Assembly (NCBI RefSeq): GCF_023093535.1
Contig: NZ_CP095757.1
Span: forward strand, 1,674,001 to 1,738,000
Length of the DNA stretch: 64,000 nucleotides
From: Halovivax limisalsi
GTDB lineage: Archaea; Halobacteriota; Halobacteria; Halobacteriales; Natrialbaceae
Direction: 5' to 3'
The notes below the pieces were generated by a model, which did no database searches, had not been told where the DNA came from, and saw only the letters and a program-made list of their open reading frames with translations. Positions 53,791 to 63,037 of this stretch are shown here, one piece after another (position 1 is the first letter of the stretch; every line of letters begins with the position of its first letter). The translations under genes and the position numbers were made by a program.

Positions 53791-55077
53791 TCAGAGACCG
53801 GGTGGCAGGTCACCGAAACCCTGATCGAGCAACAGTTGTCGGTGGAGTTTGCCACACCGGTCGAAGCAGCGATGGAGGTCTTCGGTCACGACGGCTCGGG
53901 TCGTATCCGACCACTTCTCCGGATCGTCCTGCCCGGCGGTCTCGTTTTCCATGATCGTGTGGAAGACGTCGTTCGAGTACGCGTGACTCACCCGTGCCAC
54001 CTCCTCGATCGCGGACTCGGGACTGTGAACGGGTCGCGTCTCCGTCCCCCGAAACCACTCCCGGAACTCGCTCTCGTAGCGGTTATGCACCAGTTGCTCG
54101 AACCCGTGGTGAAGCCACACCTTCGGTGACACGGAGCAGTCGACGTCGAGCGTGATCCGATAGCCGTCCGCTAATTCGAAGGTGAACTCCGGGACGAGGC
54201 CGGCCTGCTCGATCGCCATCCCGGTGTGCAAGGGGACGGCCATGTCCTGCAGGTAGTGCGAGGCCCAGGCCGTGTATCTCCGGGTCCAGTAGGAACTACT
54301 GGACTGTGCCGCTTTGTCGTAGAAGTGGGCGCAGGCTTCCGGCGCCATGCCGACGTTCCCGATCTCGATGTCCGAGACGGAGGGAACGGGGATCGTGATG
54401 GGATTCGGGTCGTAGTACTGCGTGTAGTTATTGAGAACGACGTCGATCGCGGCGGAGATCGCCGTGCCGAGCGCGTCCTCGAGCCACTCCTTCCCGGGCG
54501 CGACCGCCGGATAGACCGGAATCTCCAGCCGACCGTCGCCGAGGCCGAGTTCGCCGTTGGCCCAGTCGCTGAACTCGTCGGGCTCTTTCGCCCAGTCGGC
54601 GAAGGACGCCGACGAACCGACGTCGTCTCTGGCATCGTCGAGGAGATCGACGTGGTGATCGTGTGTCCACTGCGGGTCTGCGTCGCCGTCAGGGCCCGCA
54701 GCGGACCGTCCACCGAAGACGTCCATCGACGTGTCCAACGCGGCGCGATCGCGATCCGACTGGACGGCCGGAACCCCGCCGTCCGACGGGGCCGGACGGT
54801 CCTCGCTTTCGGCCCTGGATGCCACGATCGATGCTCCGCTCCGACGGTCGATTTCCAGATTCCGGCGCCCCCGTTCGCTCAACTCGACGCGTTTCTCCGC
54901 CCCCGTCTCGACGACCTCGACCGGGTACCGCGCCCGCAGGTTCTCGACGTAGCGGCGGCCGGTTTCGTACGCTCGCCCGTCGATCGACGACGCTCCGAAG
55001 TGCCGGTCGATCGCCTCGTCGGAGAGAGCGAGCAAGTACGGGTGCCCCGTGATCCGATACAGCGACTGGTCGTACAC
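53791..55077 (-). CDS. zinc-dependent phospholipase C/P1 nuclease-like enzyme, cut off from its Tat signal
   Basis: 428 residues if read from GTG 55077. The core has the helical His-rich metal site of the phospholipase C/S1-P1 nuclease group: QWTHDHHVDLLDDA, HYLQDMAVPLHTGMAIEQAG (HxxxDxxxPxH) and VWLHHGFEQLVHNRYES. The N-terminal 150 residues (YDQSLYRITGHPYLLALSDEAIDRHFGAS) are not recognised. The codon before GTG is an amber TAG (55078-55080). Directly upstream in the same frame is a 57-codon Tat signal ORF, so the ancestral protein was presumably secreted and about 487 residues long. Likely substrates are phospholipids or nucleic acids outside the cell. Confidence 0.7.
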   Translation of the reverse strand: MYDQSLYRITGHPYLLALSDEAIDRHFGASSIDGRAYETGRRYVENLRARYPVEVVETGAEKRVELSERGRRNLEIDRRSGASIVASRAESEDRPAPSDGGVPAVQSDRDRAALDTSMDVFGGRSAAGPDGDADPQWTHDHHVDLLDDARDDVGSSASFADWAKEPDEFSDWANGELGLGDGRLEIPVYPAVAPGKEWLEDALGTAISAAIDVVLNNYTQYYDPNPITIPVPSVSDIEIGNVGMAPEACAHFYDKAAQSSSSYWTRRYTAWASHYLQDMAVPLHTGMAIEQAGLVPEFTFELADGYRITLDVDCSVSPKVWLHHGFEQLVHNRYESEFREWFRGTETRPVHSPESAIEEVARVSHAYSNDVFHTIMENETAGQDDPEKWSDTTRAVVTEDLHRCFDRCGKLHRQLLLDQGFGDLPPGL

Positions 55078-55251
55078 CTAGACGGTCGACGACCGGGACG
55101 GTTCTTCGTCCAGTGTCGCTTCGCCATCGTCGTTCGACCTGTCGGCAACTGCCCGACCGCCGATAGAGAGCCCGAGCCCCGTTCCTGTGAGCACTCGAAG
55201 CGCCGTCCGTCTGTCGACCCCTTCGCCACCTTGCATCAACCGATCTGACAT
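55078..55251 (-). CDS. 57-codon Tat signal peptide ORF ending in amber, in frame with the phospholipase-like domain
   Basis: It reads MSDRLMQGGEGVDRRTALRV, then LTGTGLGLSIGGRAVADRSN and a 17-residue acidic linker, and ends at TAG (55078-55080). DRRTALRVLTGTGLGLSIGG is a typical twin-arginine signal with an AVA-type cleavage site and no lipobox Cys. A TATA-like TTTTATTA (55277-55284, minus strand) lies about 26-33 bp upstream of the ATG, so transcription starts at this ORF, not at the downstream GTG. The stop may be a real nonsense mutation, a read-through codon or a sequencing error. Confidence 0.65.
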   Translation of the reverse strand: MSDRLMQGGEGVDRRTALRVLTGTGLGLSIGGRAVADRSNDDGEATLDEEPSRSSTV

Positions 55252-55752
55252 TACATCTGTATGTTACTTACCGGACTAATAAAATTACTGTTCGCGATAA
55301 TATTCGAATATATGTTTTAATCATTACTCTAACGAGCCGCCCCCGGCCGTTCGAGGCGAGCAACTCGGTCAGCGGTATCGATCGCGGTCTCTCACGCCGG
55401 GAACGGTACCGACGATCCGCGCGAGCGCGCCGGTCATACATCGCTTTTCGCCTCCGTCGATTTCGGACCCGGCGACGAACTGCGATCGCGGTCGCCGCGC
55501 GAGTGGACGCCGTTCGAACGCCGCCGCACATCGTACGTAACCGCCCTCTCACCGCGGAACCAATACCGGTCGAGACGGTCGACCGGTGGGACTCTCGATC
55601 GTTCCCGCGGCATGTTCGTTGCCACCACCGACGCACCCGGTGACGTTCGTTCGAACCAGCCGACAGTGACGGCTGCTACCCCGCCGGCTCCCTCGCGTCC
55701 ACATTCGCCAGAAACCCCACCGCTAAGTGTCGCGGCCGCGGAGGCGACGCCA
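55252..55752. other. 500-bp intergenic region between the Tat ORF and aroC
   Basis: The first 70 bp (55255-55325) are the most AT-rich stretch in the window (TAATAAAATTACTGTTCGCG, then ATAATATTCGAATATATG) and hold the minus-strand promoter. The palindrome-like AATATTCGAATATA (55301-55314) may be an operator. The remaining 430 bp up to aroC are GC-rich; no gene was recognised there, and the open aroC frame back to 55612 is Pro/Thr/Ala-rich and considered untranslated. Confidence 0.35.
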
Positions 55753-56913
55753 ATGAACGGCAACCGCTTCGGTCGCCTCTTCCAGGTGACGACCTACGGG
55801 GAGAGCCACGGACCGTCGATGGGCTGTACCGTCTCGGGCTGTCCGGCGGGGCTCGAACTCTCCGAAGACGACATCCAGCGCGAACTCGATCGTCGCAAGC
55901 CCGGCCAGTCGAAGATCACGACGAGTCGCGGCGAACCCGACGCGGTCTCGATCGAGTCGGGGATCCAGGACGGCTACACCACGGGGACCCCGATCGGACT
56001 CTCCATCGAGAACAAGGACGCCCGATCGGGCAAGTACGAGCCGTTCATCACCGCGCCGCGGCCCTCTCACGGCGACTTCACCTACTCCGCGAAGTTCGGC
56101 ACGCGCAACTGGGGCGGCGGCGGTCGGTCCTCCGCGCGCGAGACGGTCAACTGGGTCGCCGCGGGGGCGATCGCGAAGAAACTCCTCTCCCGGGAGGGCG
56201 TCGAGATCGCCGCCCACGTCTGCCAGATCGGCGACGTCGAGGCGCCGGCGGTTTCCTTCGAGCGGATCCAGGACCACGCCGACGACACGGACGTGCGCTG
56301 TGCGGACCCCGACACGGCCGAGAAAATGCAGGACCTGATCGAGGCGTACCAGCGCGAGGGCGATTCGATCGGCGGCGGCATCTACTTCGAGGCCCGCGGG
56401 GTTCCGGTCGGGCTCGGCGCACCGCGATTCGACTCCCTCTCGGCCAGGCTCGGCCAGGCGATGATGGCCGTGCCGGCGGCCACGGCGTTCGAGTTCGGCC
56501 TCGGACGCGAGGCCCGCGAGTACGCGGGAACCGAGCGAAACGACGAGTGGGAGTTCGACGCCGACGGAAACCCACAGCCCGCCGAAAACGATCACGGCGG
56601 GATCCAGGGCGGCATCTCCTCGGGCGAGCCGATCTACGGCGAGGTGACGCTGCACGCGCCGACGTCGATCCCGTCCGAACAGCAGACGGTCGACTGGGAG
56701 ACCGGCGAGGTGATCGAGGACGCGCAGGTCATCGGTCGGCACGACCCCGTCCTGCCGCCTCGCGGCGTGCCGGTCGTCGAGGCGATGCTGGCCCTGACGC
56801 TCGTCGATTTCATGCTGCTCGCGGGTCGCATCAACCCCGACCGCGTCGACGATCGGCCGGGCGAGTACGATACCGAGTATCACCCGAGTAACCCCCGGAA
56901 CGAGTCGAACTGA
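55753..56913 (+). CDS. aroC: chorismate synthase
   Basis: 386 residues from ATG 55753 (MNGNRFGRLFQVTTYGESHG, the conserved opening with FMN-binding GESHG). Further signatures: GQSKITTSRGEPD, RPSHGDFTYSAKFG, GGGRSSARETVNWVAAGAIAKKLL, and GGIQGGISSGEPI. It removes phosphate from EPSP to give chorismate, the last common step to aromatic amino acids. It is unlinked from aroA (2417) and divergent from the phospholipase-like gene. Length is normal for the family. Confidence 0.97.
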   Translation: MNGNRFGRLFQVTTYGESHGPSMGCTVSGCPAGLELSEDDIQRELDRRKPGQSKITTSRGEPDAVSIESGIQDGYTTGTPIGLSIENKDARSGKYEPFITAPRPSHGDFTYSAKFGTRNWGGGGRSSARETVNWVAAGAIAKKLLSREGVEIAAHVCQIGDVEAPAVSFERIQDHADDTDVRCADPDTAEKMQDLIEAYQREGDSIGGGIYFEARGVPVGLGAPRFDSLSARLGQAMMAVPAATAFEFGLGREAREYAGTERNDEWEFDADGNPQPAENDHGGIQGGISSGEPIYGEVTLHAPTSIPSEQQTVDWETGEVIEDAQVIGRHDPVLPPRGVPVVEAMLALTLVDFMLLAGRINPDRVDDRPGEYDTEYHPSNPRNESN

Positions 56914-56963
56914 CCGTCCACCGCTCGGCGGCACGTCGTCCGTATCCGATCGCCGCCTTCGAG

Positions 56964-58661
56964 TTACCCGACCGCAGGCTCTGCCCGGTCGGTCGCTCGC
57001 GCGGAGTCGATCGCCGACACCTCGAACCGCGCGCCACCGGTTGCGCTCTCGGTCGCGCGAATCGTCCAGCCGTGGGCCTCGACGACCTCCGCGACGATCG
57101 CGAGACCGAATCCCGTGCCGTTCGCGTCGGTGGTGTAGCCCTGTTCGAACACCGTCTCGCGTTCCGCTTCGGGAATGCCGGGGCCGTCGTCCGCGACGTA
57201 AAAGCCGTCCCCATCCGCGAGGACGCCGACGGTGACCGAGACGGTCCTCCCGCCGTGGTCGATCGCGTTCCGAAACAGGTTCTCGAGGAGCTGGGTCAGT
57301 CGGCTCTTGTCGCCCTCGAACTCGATGTCCCCGTCGACCGAGAGCGACGCCTGGGTCGAGTCGACCATCTGCCAGCTATCGCGGACGAGCACCGACAGCG
57401 CGACCGGTTCGGGGTCGTCGATCGGCTGGCCCTGCCTGGCGAGTGCCAGCACGTCCTCGATGAGGGCGTCCATCCGATCGAGGGCGGCTTCGATCTCGTC
57501 GACGGCCGCCGCCGCGTCCGCTCCCTCCCTCGCGAGTTCGACGTTTCCCTGGGCGACAGTGAGCGGATTTCGCAGGTCGTGACTGACCATACCGGCAAAG
57601 CGCTCCAGGCGGTCGTTCTGTCGTTCGAGTTCTCGCCGATAGCGCTCCCGTTCCGTGACGTCCGTGAAGACGATCGTGCGACCGAGCCCGGCCGTCGCGG
57701 TTCCGAGCGGCGTCGCCGTCACCCTGAGGTAGCGTTTCTGTCCGTCGATTGCCGTCTCGAGGATGGGATCGTCGGTCGCGAGTGCGTCGGCGACCGCGGG
57801 AAGGACGGTTTCGAACGGATCGCCCCGGCCGTCCGCGAGCGCCGGAAACAGGTCGCGCGCGGCACGATTCGTGTCGCGGATCCGGTCGACGCTATCGAGC
57901 GAGACGATCGGCGACTCGCGCTCGGCGGCCAGACGGACGAGCTCGAAGCGCTCCAGGTGGACGTAGCCGACGCCCACCGCGAAGAGCGCGACGCCGAGCG
58001 GTTCGTACGTCATGTCGATGAGGTACGGCGTCGCGTATCCGACCAGGTCGAAGACGACCGGGAGCCCCGTGAGGCCCGCGAGTACCAGCAGGGGCCGCGT
58101 GTCGAAGTCGACGGCGACGAAGTGCTCGAACAGCATGAAGAAGCCGACGAACGAGAGGGCGTACGCCAGCCCCATCGCCGTCCAGTGGAGCGAGCCCGTC
58201 TGCATCGAGAGGTGGGGAAACGGCGTCGACGCTTCGACGGCCGAGAAGTACCCCTGGTGGAGCGGGTTCGTCAGCTTGAGGCCGATTACGGCGACGAACA
58301 GCCCGGCCGCGACGCGACGGTAGGCGCGCTCGCGGTGGTAGCTGCGCCCCGTGTAGGCCGAACAGAAGTAGAGCCAGGCGACAACCGCCGCGAACCCGAG
58401 AACCAGCCCGACGACGTAACTGCCGAGTTTGACCGTCGTCCACGGCGCGGCCAGGAATCCGACCTGGGAGGCGGCCCAGCCGCCGCTCAACCCGATCAGG
58501 CCGACCAGCCCGCGCCGGGTGTCTCTGTCGTCGATCCGTCCGAGGGGGGCGAGACTGGCGAAACAGGCCAGGGCGGCCAGGCCGAACACGGCGACGTAGG
58601 CCACGAAAACCGGATCGGTCTCGGACAGCACTGTGATGGGGGTCGGCGGGGGAACTGTCAC
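56964..58661 (-). CDS. 7TM-type PAS sensor histidine kinase
   Basis: 565 residues. The first about 225 form seven membrane helices (FVAYVAVFGLAALACFAS through PLGVALFAVGVGYVH), like the histidine-kinase N-terminal 7TM module. A PAS domain (about 235-345; IVSLDSVDRIRDTNRAARDL...GRTIVFTDVTERERYR) is followed by HisKA with FAGMVSHDLRNPLTVA (His about 358) and HATPase_c (NLFRNAIDHGG, DDGPGIPEAER, GTGFGLAIVAEVVE). It should sense a membrane or extracellular signal. The partner regulator is not nearby. Convergent with aroC. Confidence 0.92.
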   Translation of the reverse strand: MTVPPPTPITVLSETDPVFVAYVAVFGLAALACFASLAPLGRIDDRDTRRGLVGLIGLSGGWAASQVGFLAAPWTTVKLGSYVVGLVLGFAAVVAWLYFCSAYTGRSYHRERAYRRVAAGLFVAVIGLKLTNPLHQGYFSAVEASTPFPHLSMQTGSLHWTAMGLAYALSFVGFFMLFEHFVAVDFDTRPLLVLAGLTGLPVVFDLVGYATPYLIDMTYEPLGVALFAVGVGYVHLERFELVRLAAERESPIVSLDSVDRIRDTNRAARDLFPALADGRGDPFETVLPAVADALATDDPILETAIDGQKRYLRVTATPLGTATAGLGRTIVFTDVTERERYRRELERQNDRLERFAGMVSHDLRNPLTVAQGNVELAREGADAAAAVDEIEAALDRMDALIEDVLALARQGQPIDDPEPVALSVLVRDSWQMVDSTQASLSVDGDIEFEGDKSRLTQLLENLFRNAIDHGGRTVSVTVGVLADGDGFYVADDGPGIPEAERETVFEQGYTTDANGTGFGLAIVAEVVEAHGWTIRATESATGGARFEVSAIDSARATDRAEPAVG

Positions 58662-58941
58662 TACCGTTCGTAGTCACCCTCGATACATTACTCTTCTAGT
58701 TACGTTCCGACCGATGAGCGTCCCTCTCGGCCGGTGAACGCTACTGCACCGGACGGCTGGAGCGCTGCCACCGATCGAGCGACGCCGGCCGACGGACCCC
58801 TCTCATCGCTCGCCTCGCGGATATTTCATCCCGGTCTATCATTCTTCACGATAAATCCGTGATAATGGATAGCAAAGGCTTTAGGCCGTCTGTCGCAAAT
58901 TTCGCCTACGGAGCCAACGAGGCCACAGATACTTTCGAACT

Positions 58942-60840
58942 ATGACCAACGACGAACTCATCTGGCGAATCGCGGGCGGTTCCGGCGACGGGATCGACTC
59001 GACGAGCCAGAACTTCGCGACGGCCCTGATGCGCTCCGGGCTCGACGTCTTCACCCATCGCCACTATCCTTCGCGGATCCGTGGCGGACACACCTACGTC
59101 GAGATCCGGGCGGCGGGCCACGAGGTACAGTCACGCGGTGACGGGTACAACTTCCTGCTCGCGCTCGGCGACTCGTTCGCGCGAAACCCCCAGGAAGAGG
59201 CCTACTACGGTAACGAGGAACTCAAGCCGCTCTCGGAGAACCTGGACGACCTCCGCGAGGGCGGGATCATCGTCTACGACGAGGGCCTGCTCGACGCCGA
59301 GGACGTCGCCGAGATCGACCTCGAGGAGCGCGCCGAGGAGAACGGCTGGCACGTCTACCCGGTCGACCTCCGCGGGCTCGCGAAGGAACACGGCCGCGAG
59401 GTCATGCGCAACACCGCCGGGGTCGGCATCACGGCCGGCCTGCTGGGCATGGAACTCGAGCACATCGAGGACCTGATGGACGACGCCATGTCGGGCGACG
59501 TCTTCGAGGCCAACATGGAGATCCTCCGGGAGGCCCACGACATGGTCGACGAGATGGAGACTAATCACGACCTGCGGATTCCCGAGGGCGAGCACGAGAC
59601 CGAGCAGGCGCTGCTGTCGGGCTCGAACGCCATCGCGTACGGCGCCATCGACGCCGGCTGCCGCTTCATCTCCGGCTACCCGATGACGCCGTGGACGGAC
59701 GTCTTCACCATTCTGAGCCAGAACTTCCCCGACATGGGCGGCGTCGCGGAGCAGGTCGAGGACGAGATCGCGGCGGCCGCACTCGCCGTCGGCGCGAGCC
59801 ACGCCGGCGCGAAGGCCATGTCTGGCTCCTCGGGCGGCGGCTTCGCGCTGATGAGCGAACCGCTCGGCCTCGCGGAGATGACCGAGACGCCGATCGTCCT
59901 CCTCGAGGCGATGCGGGCCGGTCCCTCGACGGGGATGCCGACGAAGCCCGAACAGGGCGACCTCGAACACGTTCTCTACACGAGCCAGGGCGACTCCTCG
60001 CGCGTCGTCTTCGCGCCCGGGAACGTCGCGGAGGCCTACGAGCAGACCCGGACGGCCTTCGAGATCGCCTACGACTACCAGATCCCGACGATCATCGTCT
60101 ACGACCAGAAGCTCTCGGGCGAGAACTCCAACGTCGACGTCGAGTTCTTCGACCGCGAGCCCGCGCCGGACCTCGGCTCGACGCTGACCGAGGAGGAGCT
60201 GAAGGAGGCCGCACACGACGCCTCCGGCAAGTTCGAGCGATTCGGCTACGGTGACAACGAACGCGGCGTCAGCAAACGGTCGATTCCCGGCCAGAAAGGC
60301 GGCCGCTACCTCGCGACCGGCAACGAGCACACGCCGGTCGGCCACATCAGCGAGGACCCCGACAACCGCGTCCTGCAGATGGACCGACGCCTCGAGAAGC
60401 TCGAGCACATCCGCGAGGACCTGGACGAGGGCGAGACGAACCAGACCTACGTCGGCCCCGACGACGCCGACTACGGCATCGTCACCTGGGGATCGAGCCA
60501 GGGCGCCGTCTTCGAGGCCGTTTCCCGGCTGAACGACGCGGGCCACTCGGTCAAGGCCATCGGCGTCTCGGACATGATGCCGCTGGCGGAGGACGAACTC
60601 GTCGAATTCATCGAGAGCGTCGACGAGGCGATGGTGGTCGAGATGAACGCCACCGCACAGTTCCGCGGGCTGATCCAGAAGGAGCTCGGCCGCTTCGGCG
60701 AGAAGCTCACCAGCCTGCTGAAGTACAACGGCAACCCGTTCGAGCCCGCCGAGATCGTCGAGGGCTACGAGGTCAACCTCGACGGCGGCGCGGCCGAACC
60801 CAGCGCCCAGGTTCGCATCGAACCGGCGGCAGGTGACTGA
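58942..60840 (+). CDS. korA: 2-oxoacid:ferredoxin oxidoreductase, alpha subunit (gamma-alpha fusion)
   Basis: 632 residues. N-terminal gamma-type domain (about 1-195: WRIAGGSGDGIDSTSQNFATALMRSGLDVFTHRHYPSRIRGGHTYVEIR) fused to the pyrimidine-binding alpha domain (SGSNAIAYGAIDAGCRFISGYPMTPWTDVFTIL, EDEIAAAALAVGASHAGAKAMSGSSGGGF). This is the arrangement of halobacterial pyruvate and 2-oxoglutarate oxidoreductases. With KorB it converts 2-oxoacid and CoA to acyl-CoA, CO2 and reduced ferredoxin, replacing the 2-oxoacid dehydrogenase of the citric acid cycle. CTTTAGG at 58879-58885 is a possible promoter. The KorB start is 2 nt after the stop. Confidence 0.95.
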   Translation: MTNDELIWRIAGGSGDGIDSTSQNFATALMRSGLDVFTHRHYPSRIRGGHTYVEIRAAGHEVQSRGDGYNFLLALGDSFARNPQEEAYYGNEELKPLSENLDDLREGGIIVYDEGLLDAEDVAEIDLEERAEENGWHVYPVDLRGLAKEHGREVMRNTAGVGITAGLLGMELEHIEDLMDDAMSGDVFEANMEILREAHDMVDEMETNHDLRIPEGEHETEQALLSGSNAIAYGAIDAGCRFISGYPMTPWTDVFTILSQNFPDMGGVAEQVEDEIAAAALAVGASHAGAKAMSGSSGGGFALMSEPLGLAEMTETPIVLLEAMRAGPSTGMPTKPEQGDLEHVLYTSQGDSSRVVFAPGNVAEAYEQTRTAFEIAYDYQIPTIIVYDQKLSGENSNVDVEFFDREPAPDLGSTLTEEELKEAAHDASGKFERFGYGDNERGVSKRSIPGQKGGRYLATGNEHTPVGHISEDPDNRVLQMDRRLEKLEHIREDLDEGETNQTYVGPDDADYGIVTWGSSQGAVFEAVSRLNDAGHSVKAIGVSDMMPLAEDELVEFIESVDEAMVVEMNATAQFRGLIQKELGRFGEKLTSLLKYNGNPFEPAEIVEGYEVNLDGGAAEPSAQVRIEPAAGD

Positions 60841-60842
60841 CA

Positions 60843-61778
60843 ATGAGTGCATTCAACGCGATCGGCGACGAACGCGAGGTATCGGGCGACGACTACACGC
60901 CCGGCGTCGAACCACAACCGACCTGGTGTCCGGGCTGCGGCGACTTCAGCGTCCTCAAGGCGCTGAAACAGGCGCTGCCCGAGGTCGGCCGGAACCCGGA
61001 GGAGGTCCTCTGCGTCACCGGCATCGGCTGTTCGGGCAAGCTCAACAGCTACCTCGACTCCTACGGCTTCCACACCATCCACGGCCGCTCGCTGCCGGTC
61101 GCCCGCGCGGCGAAGCTGGCCAACCCCGACCTCGAAGTGATCGCCGCGGGCGGCGACGGCGACGGCTACGGCATCGGCGGCAACCACTTCATCCACAGCG
61201 CCCGGGAGAATCACGACATGACCTACATCGTGTTCAACAACGAGGTCTTCGGCCTGACGAAGGGCCAGACCTCGCCGACGAGCCCGAAGGGTCACAAGTC
61301 CAAGACCCAGCCGTCAGGGAGCGCGAAGGATCCGCTCCGCCCGCTCTCGATGGGACTGACCTCGGGCGCGAGTTACATCGCCCGCACGGCGGCGGTCAAC
61401 CCGAACCAGGCCAAGGAGATCCTCGTCGAGGCCATGGAGCACGACGGCTTCTCCCACGTGGACTTCCTGACCCAGTGTCCCACCTGGAACAAGGACGCCC
61501 GCCAGTACGTGCCCTACGTCGACGTCCAGGAGTCCGAGGACTACGACTTCGACATCACCGACCGGCGCGAGGCCGCCGACATGATGTACGAGACCGAGAG
61601 CGCCCTCTACGAGGGCACCGTCCTCACCGGCCGCTACTACGTCGACGAGGACCGCCCGTCCTACCAGGAGGAAAAGCGCAACGTCGGCGAGCTTCCCGAC
61701 GAGCCGATCGCCGAGCGCTACTTCGACGAGGACGCAGAGTGGGAGCGCAGCTACGACCTGCTCGACCGGCACACGTAA
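60843..61778 (+). CDS. korB: 2-oxoacid:ferredoxin oxidoreductase, beta subunit
   Basis: 311 residues, TPP-binding subunit. Cys residues for the iron-sulfur centre are in TWCPGCGDFSVL and CVTGIGCSGKL; the Mg/TPP motif is IAAGGDGDGYGIGGNHFIHSARENHDMTYIVFNNEVFGLTKGQTSPTS. The C-terminus is extended and acidic. It acts with KorA. The substrate (2-oxoglutarate or pyruvate) is not fixed by motifs; the presence of icd in the window does not decide it, but 2-oxoglutarate is the common choice for this two-gene form. Confidence 0.95.
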   Translation: MSAFNAIGDEREVSGDDYTPGVEPQPTWCPGCGDFSVLKALKQALPEVGRNPEEVLCVTGIGCSGKLNSYLDSYGFHTIHGRSLPVARAAKLANPDLEVIAAGGDGDGYGIGGNHFIHSARENHDMTYIVFNNEVFGLTKGQTSPTSPKGHKSKTQPSGSAKDPLRPLSMGLTSGASYIARTAAVNPNQAKEILVEAMEHDGFSHVDFLTQCPTWNKDARQYVPYVDVQESEDYDFDITDRREAADMMYETESALYEGTVLTGRYYVDEDRPSYQEEKRNVGELPDEPIAERYFDEDAEWERSYDLLDRHT

Positions 61779-61884
61779 CGGACCGCTTCGACCGGCCCTG
61801 GGTTTGCGGGCGCTCGGTGGGTTCGCCGGCGCGTAACTGCACTGGCTGGTTCCGCTGCGTGACTGAAATCCATCGCGACGCCTT

Positions 61885-62214
61885 CTATCGGTAACCGTCG
61901 CTCGGCGTCCAGCCGCGGGCCAGCAATTTGGTGAGGTAACTCAGGGCGAGCAGCACGACGAGCAACCCACCGAGCAGCGTCGCGTCGAAGCCGAATAGCA
62001 TCTCCCGGAGCCCGTAGGCCGCCGTCACGACGCCCATCAACAGCGCCACCGTTCCGACGCGCCGGCCGGCGGCGTCGCGATCGATATCGGCCGCTTCGTC
62101 GAAATCGCTGTGGAGGTCGACCCGGCCGCGAACGGCGATGAGGTAGCCCAGGCCGCCCATCGCGAGCCCGCCGAGGACCCAGACGGCGCCGCTGAGCCAG
62201 TGTACCGCTACCAT
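61885..62214 (-). CDS. small three- or four-helix membrane protein
   Basis: 109 residues from ATG 62214: AVHWLSGAVWVLGGLAMGGLGYLIAVRG (helix 1), a charged loop (DLHSDFDEAADIDRDAAG), then RVGTVALLMGVVTAAYGLREML and FDATLLGGLLVVLLALSYLTKLL. The layout resembles DUF3784-type proteins. The upstream frame is Arg/Ser-rich and not used. Convergent with korB. The spacer to the Lrp gene (62215-62482) carries only that gene's promoter. Confidence 0.65.
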   Translation of the reverse strand: MVAVHWLSGAVWVLGGLAMGGLGYLIAVRGRVDLHSDFDEAADIDRDAAGRRVGTVALLMGVVTAAYGLREMLFGFDATLLGGLLVVLLALSYLTKLLARGWTPSDGYR

Positions 62215-62482
62215 CGCTCGGACTCGGGAGGCCGGCCGAATAAACGTCCCGATCGACGCCGTCCCGACCCGCTCGGAACGGACGTGATCCCGTCCGTATC
62301 GCCCGCTCTCGGATCGATACCGTCCCGATGCGACCGCCCGTACGCGGGACGTACTCGACGGGGACCGACCCGGAGACCGCCGAACGCGATACTCCCGTTC
62401 GCTTCCGGTCGGTAATTTTCTATGCGCGAGTGACGGTTTCCGATACAAAAGATATTTTTCCGCTGGAGCAAAATCGTACGAC

Positions 62483-62911
62483 ATGAGCAGCCAGTCGACG
62501 CGAGAGCGGATTCTCGACGTCCTGGAGGCCGACGCGCAGGCCTCCTACGCCGAGATCGCCGAGCGGGCCGATGTCTCGAAGCCGACGGTCCGCAAGTACA
62601 TCGAGGAACTGGAATCGGAGGGGGTGATCGTCGGCTACTCGGCGGACGTCGACCCGAAGAAGCTCTCGAGTCAGTTGATCGCGCTGGTCGGGATGGACGT
62701 CGATAGCGAGCGCTACATCGAGGCCACCCAGGAGCTCAAGTCGATCGACGCGGTCGAGACGCTCTACAGTTGTACCGGCGATCACATGCTCCTCGCGGAG
62801 GTGCGCGCCCCCGACGGCGACGCCCTCGGCGATCTCATCAACTCCTCGATCCTCGGCGTCGAGGGCATCACCGCGGCTCACCCGTGCTTCCTCCAGGAAC
62901 GCCTGAAATGA
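62483..62911 (+). CDS. Lrp/AsnC-type transcriptional regulator
   Basis: 142 residues. N-terminal winged helix (TRERILDVLEADAQASYAEIAERADVSKPTVRKYIEELESEGVIVGYSADVD) and C-terminal ligand/oligomer domain (LIALVGMDVDSERYIEATQELKSIDAVETLYSCTGDHMLLAEVRA, the RAM fold). Haloarchaeal Lrp proteins control nitrogen and amino-acid metabolism. AAAAGATATTTTTCC (62446-62460) is a clear TATA region about 25-35 bp before the ATG. It may regulate the nearby korAB genes, but there is no direct sign. Confidence 0.9.
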   Translation: MSSQSTRERILDVLEADAQASYAEIAERADVSKPTVRKYIEELESEGVIVGYSADVDPKKLSSQLIALVGMDVDSERYIEATQELKSIDAVETLYSCTGDHMLLAEVRAPDGDALGDLINSSILGVEGITAAHPCFLQERLK

Positions 62912-63037
62912 GTCCCTGACGCGGGCGGGATCGATCGAGGAAGCGTGCAGACGGGTTCGCCTGCCGCCGACGACCAATTCGGCGTTTCTACCGGAGTGGT
63001 CGACCGGCCGACGACGTGAGCGTCAGGGGTCGGACGG

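Noticed and set aside
53555-53824. 89-codon frame overlapping the end of ogt
   Set aside because: Basic, Arg/Ser/Pro-rich composition unlike haloarchaeal proteins; it overlaps the stop of the phospholipase-like gene and has no promoter.
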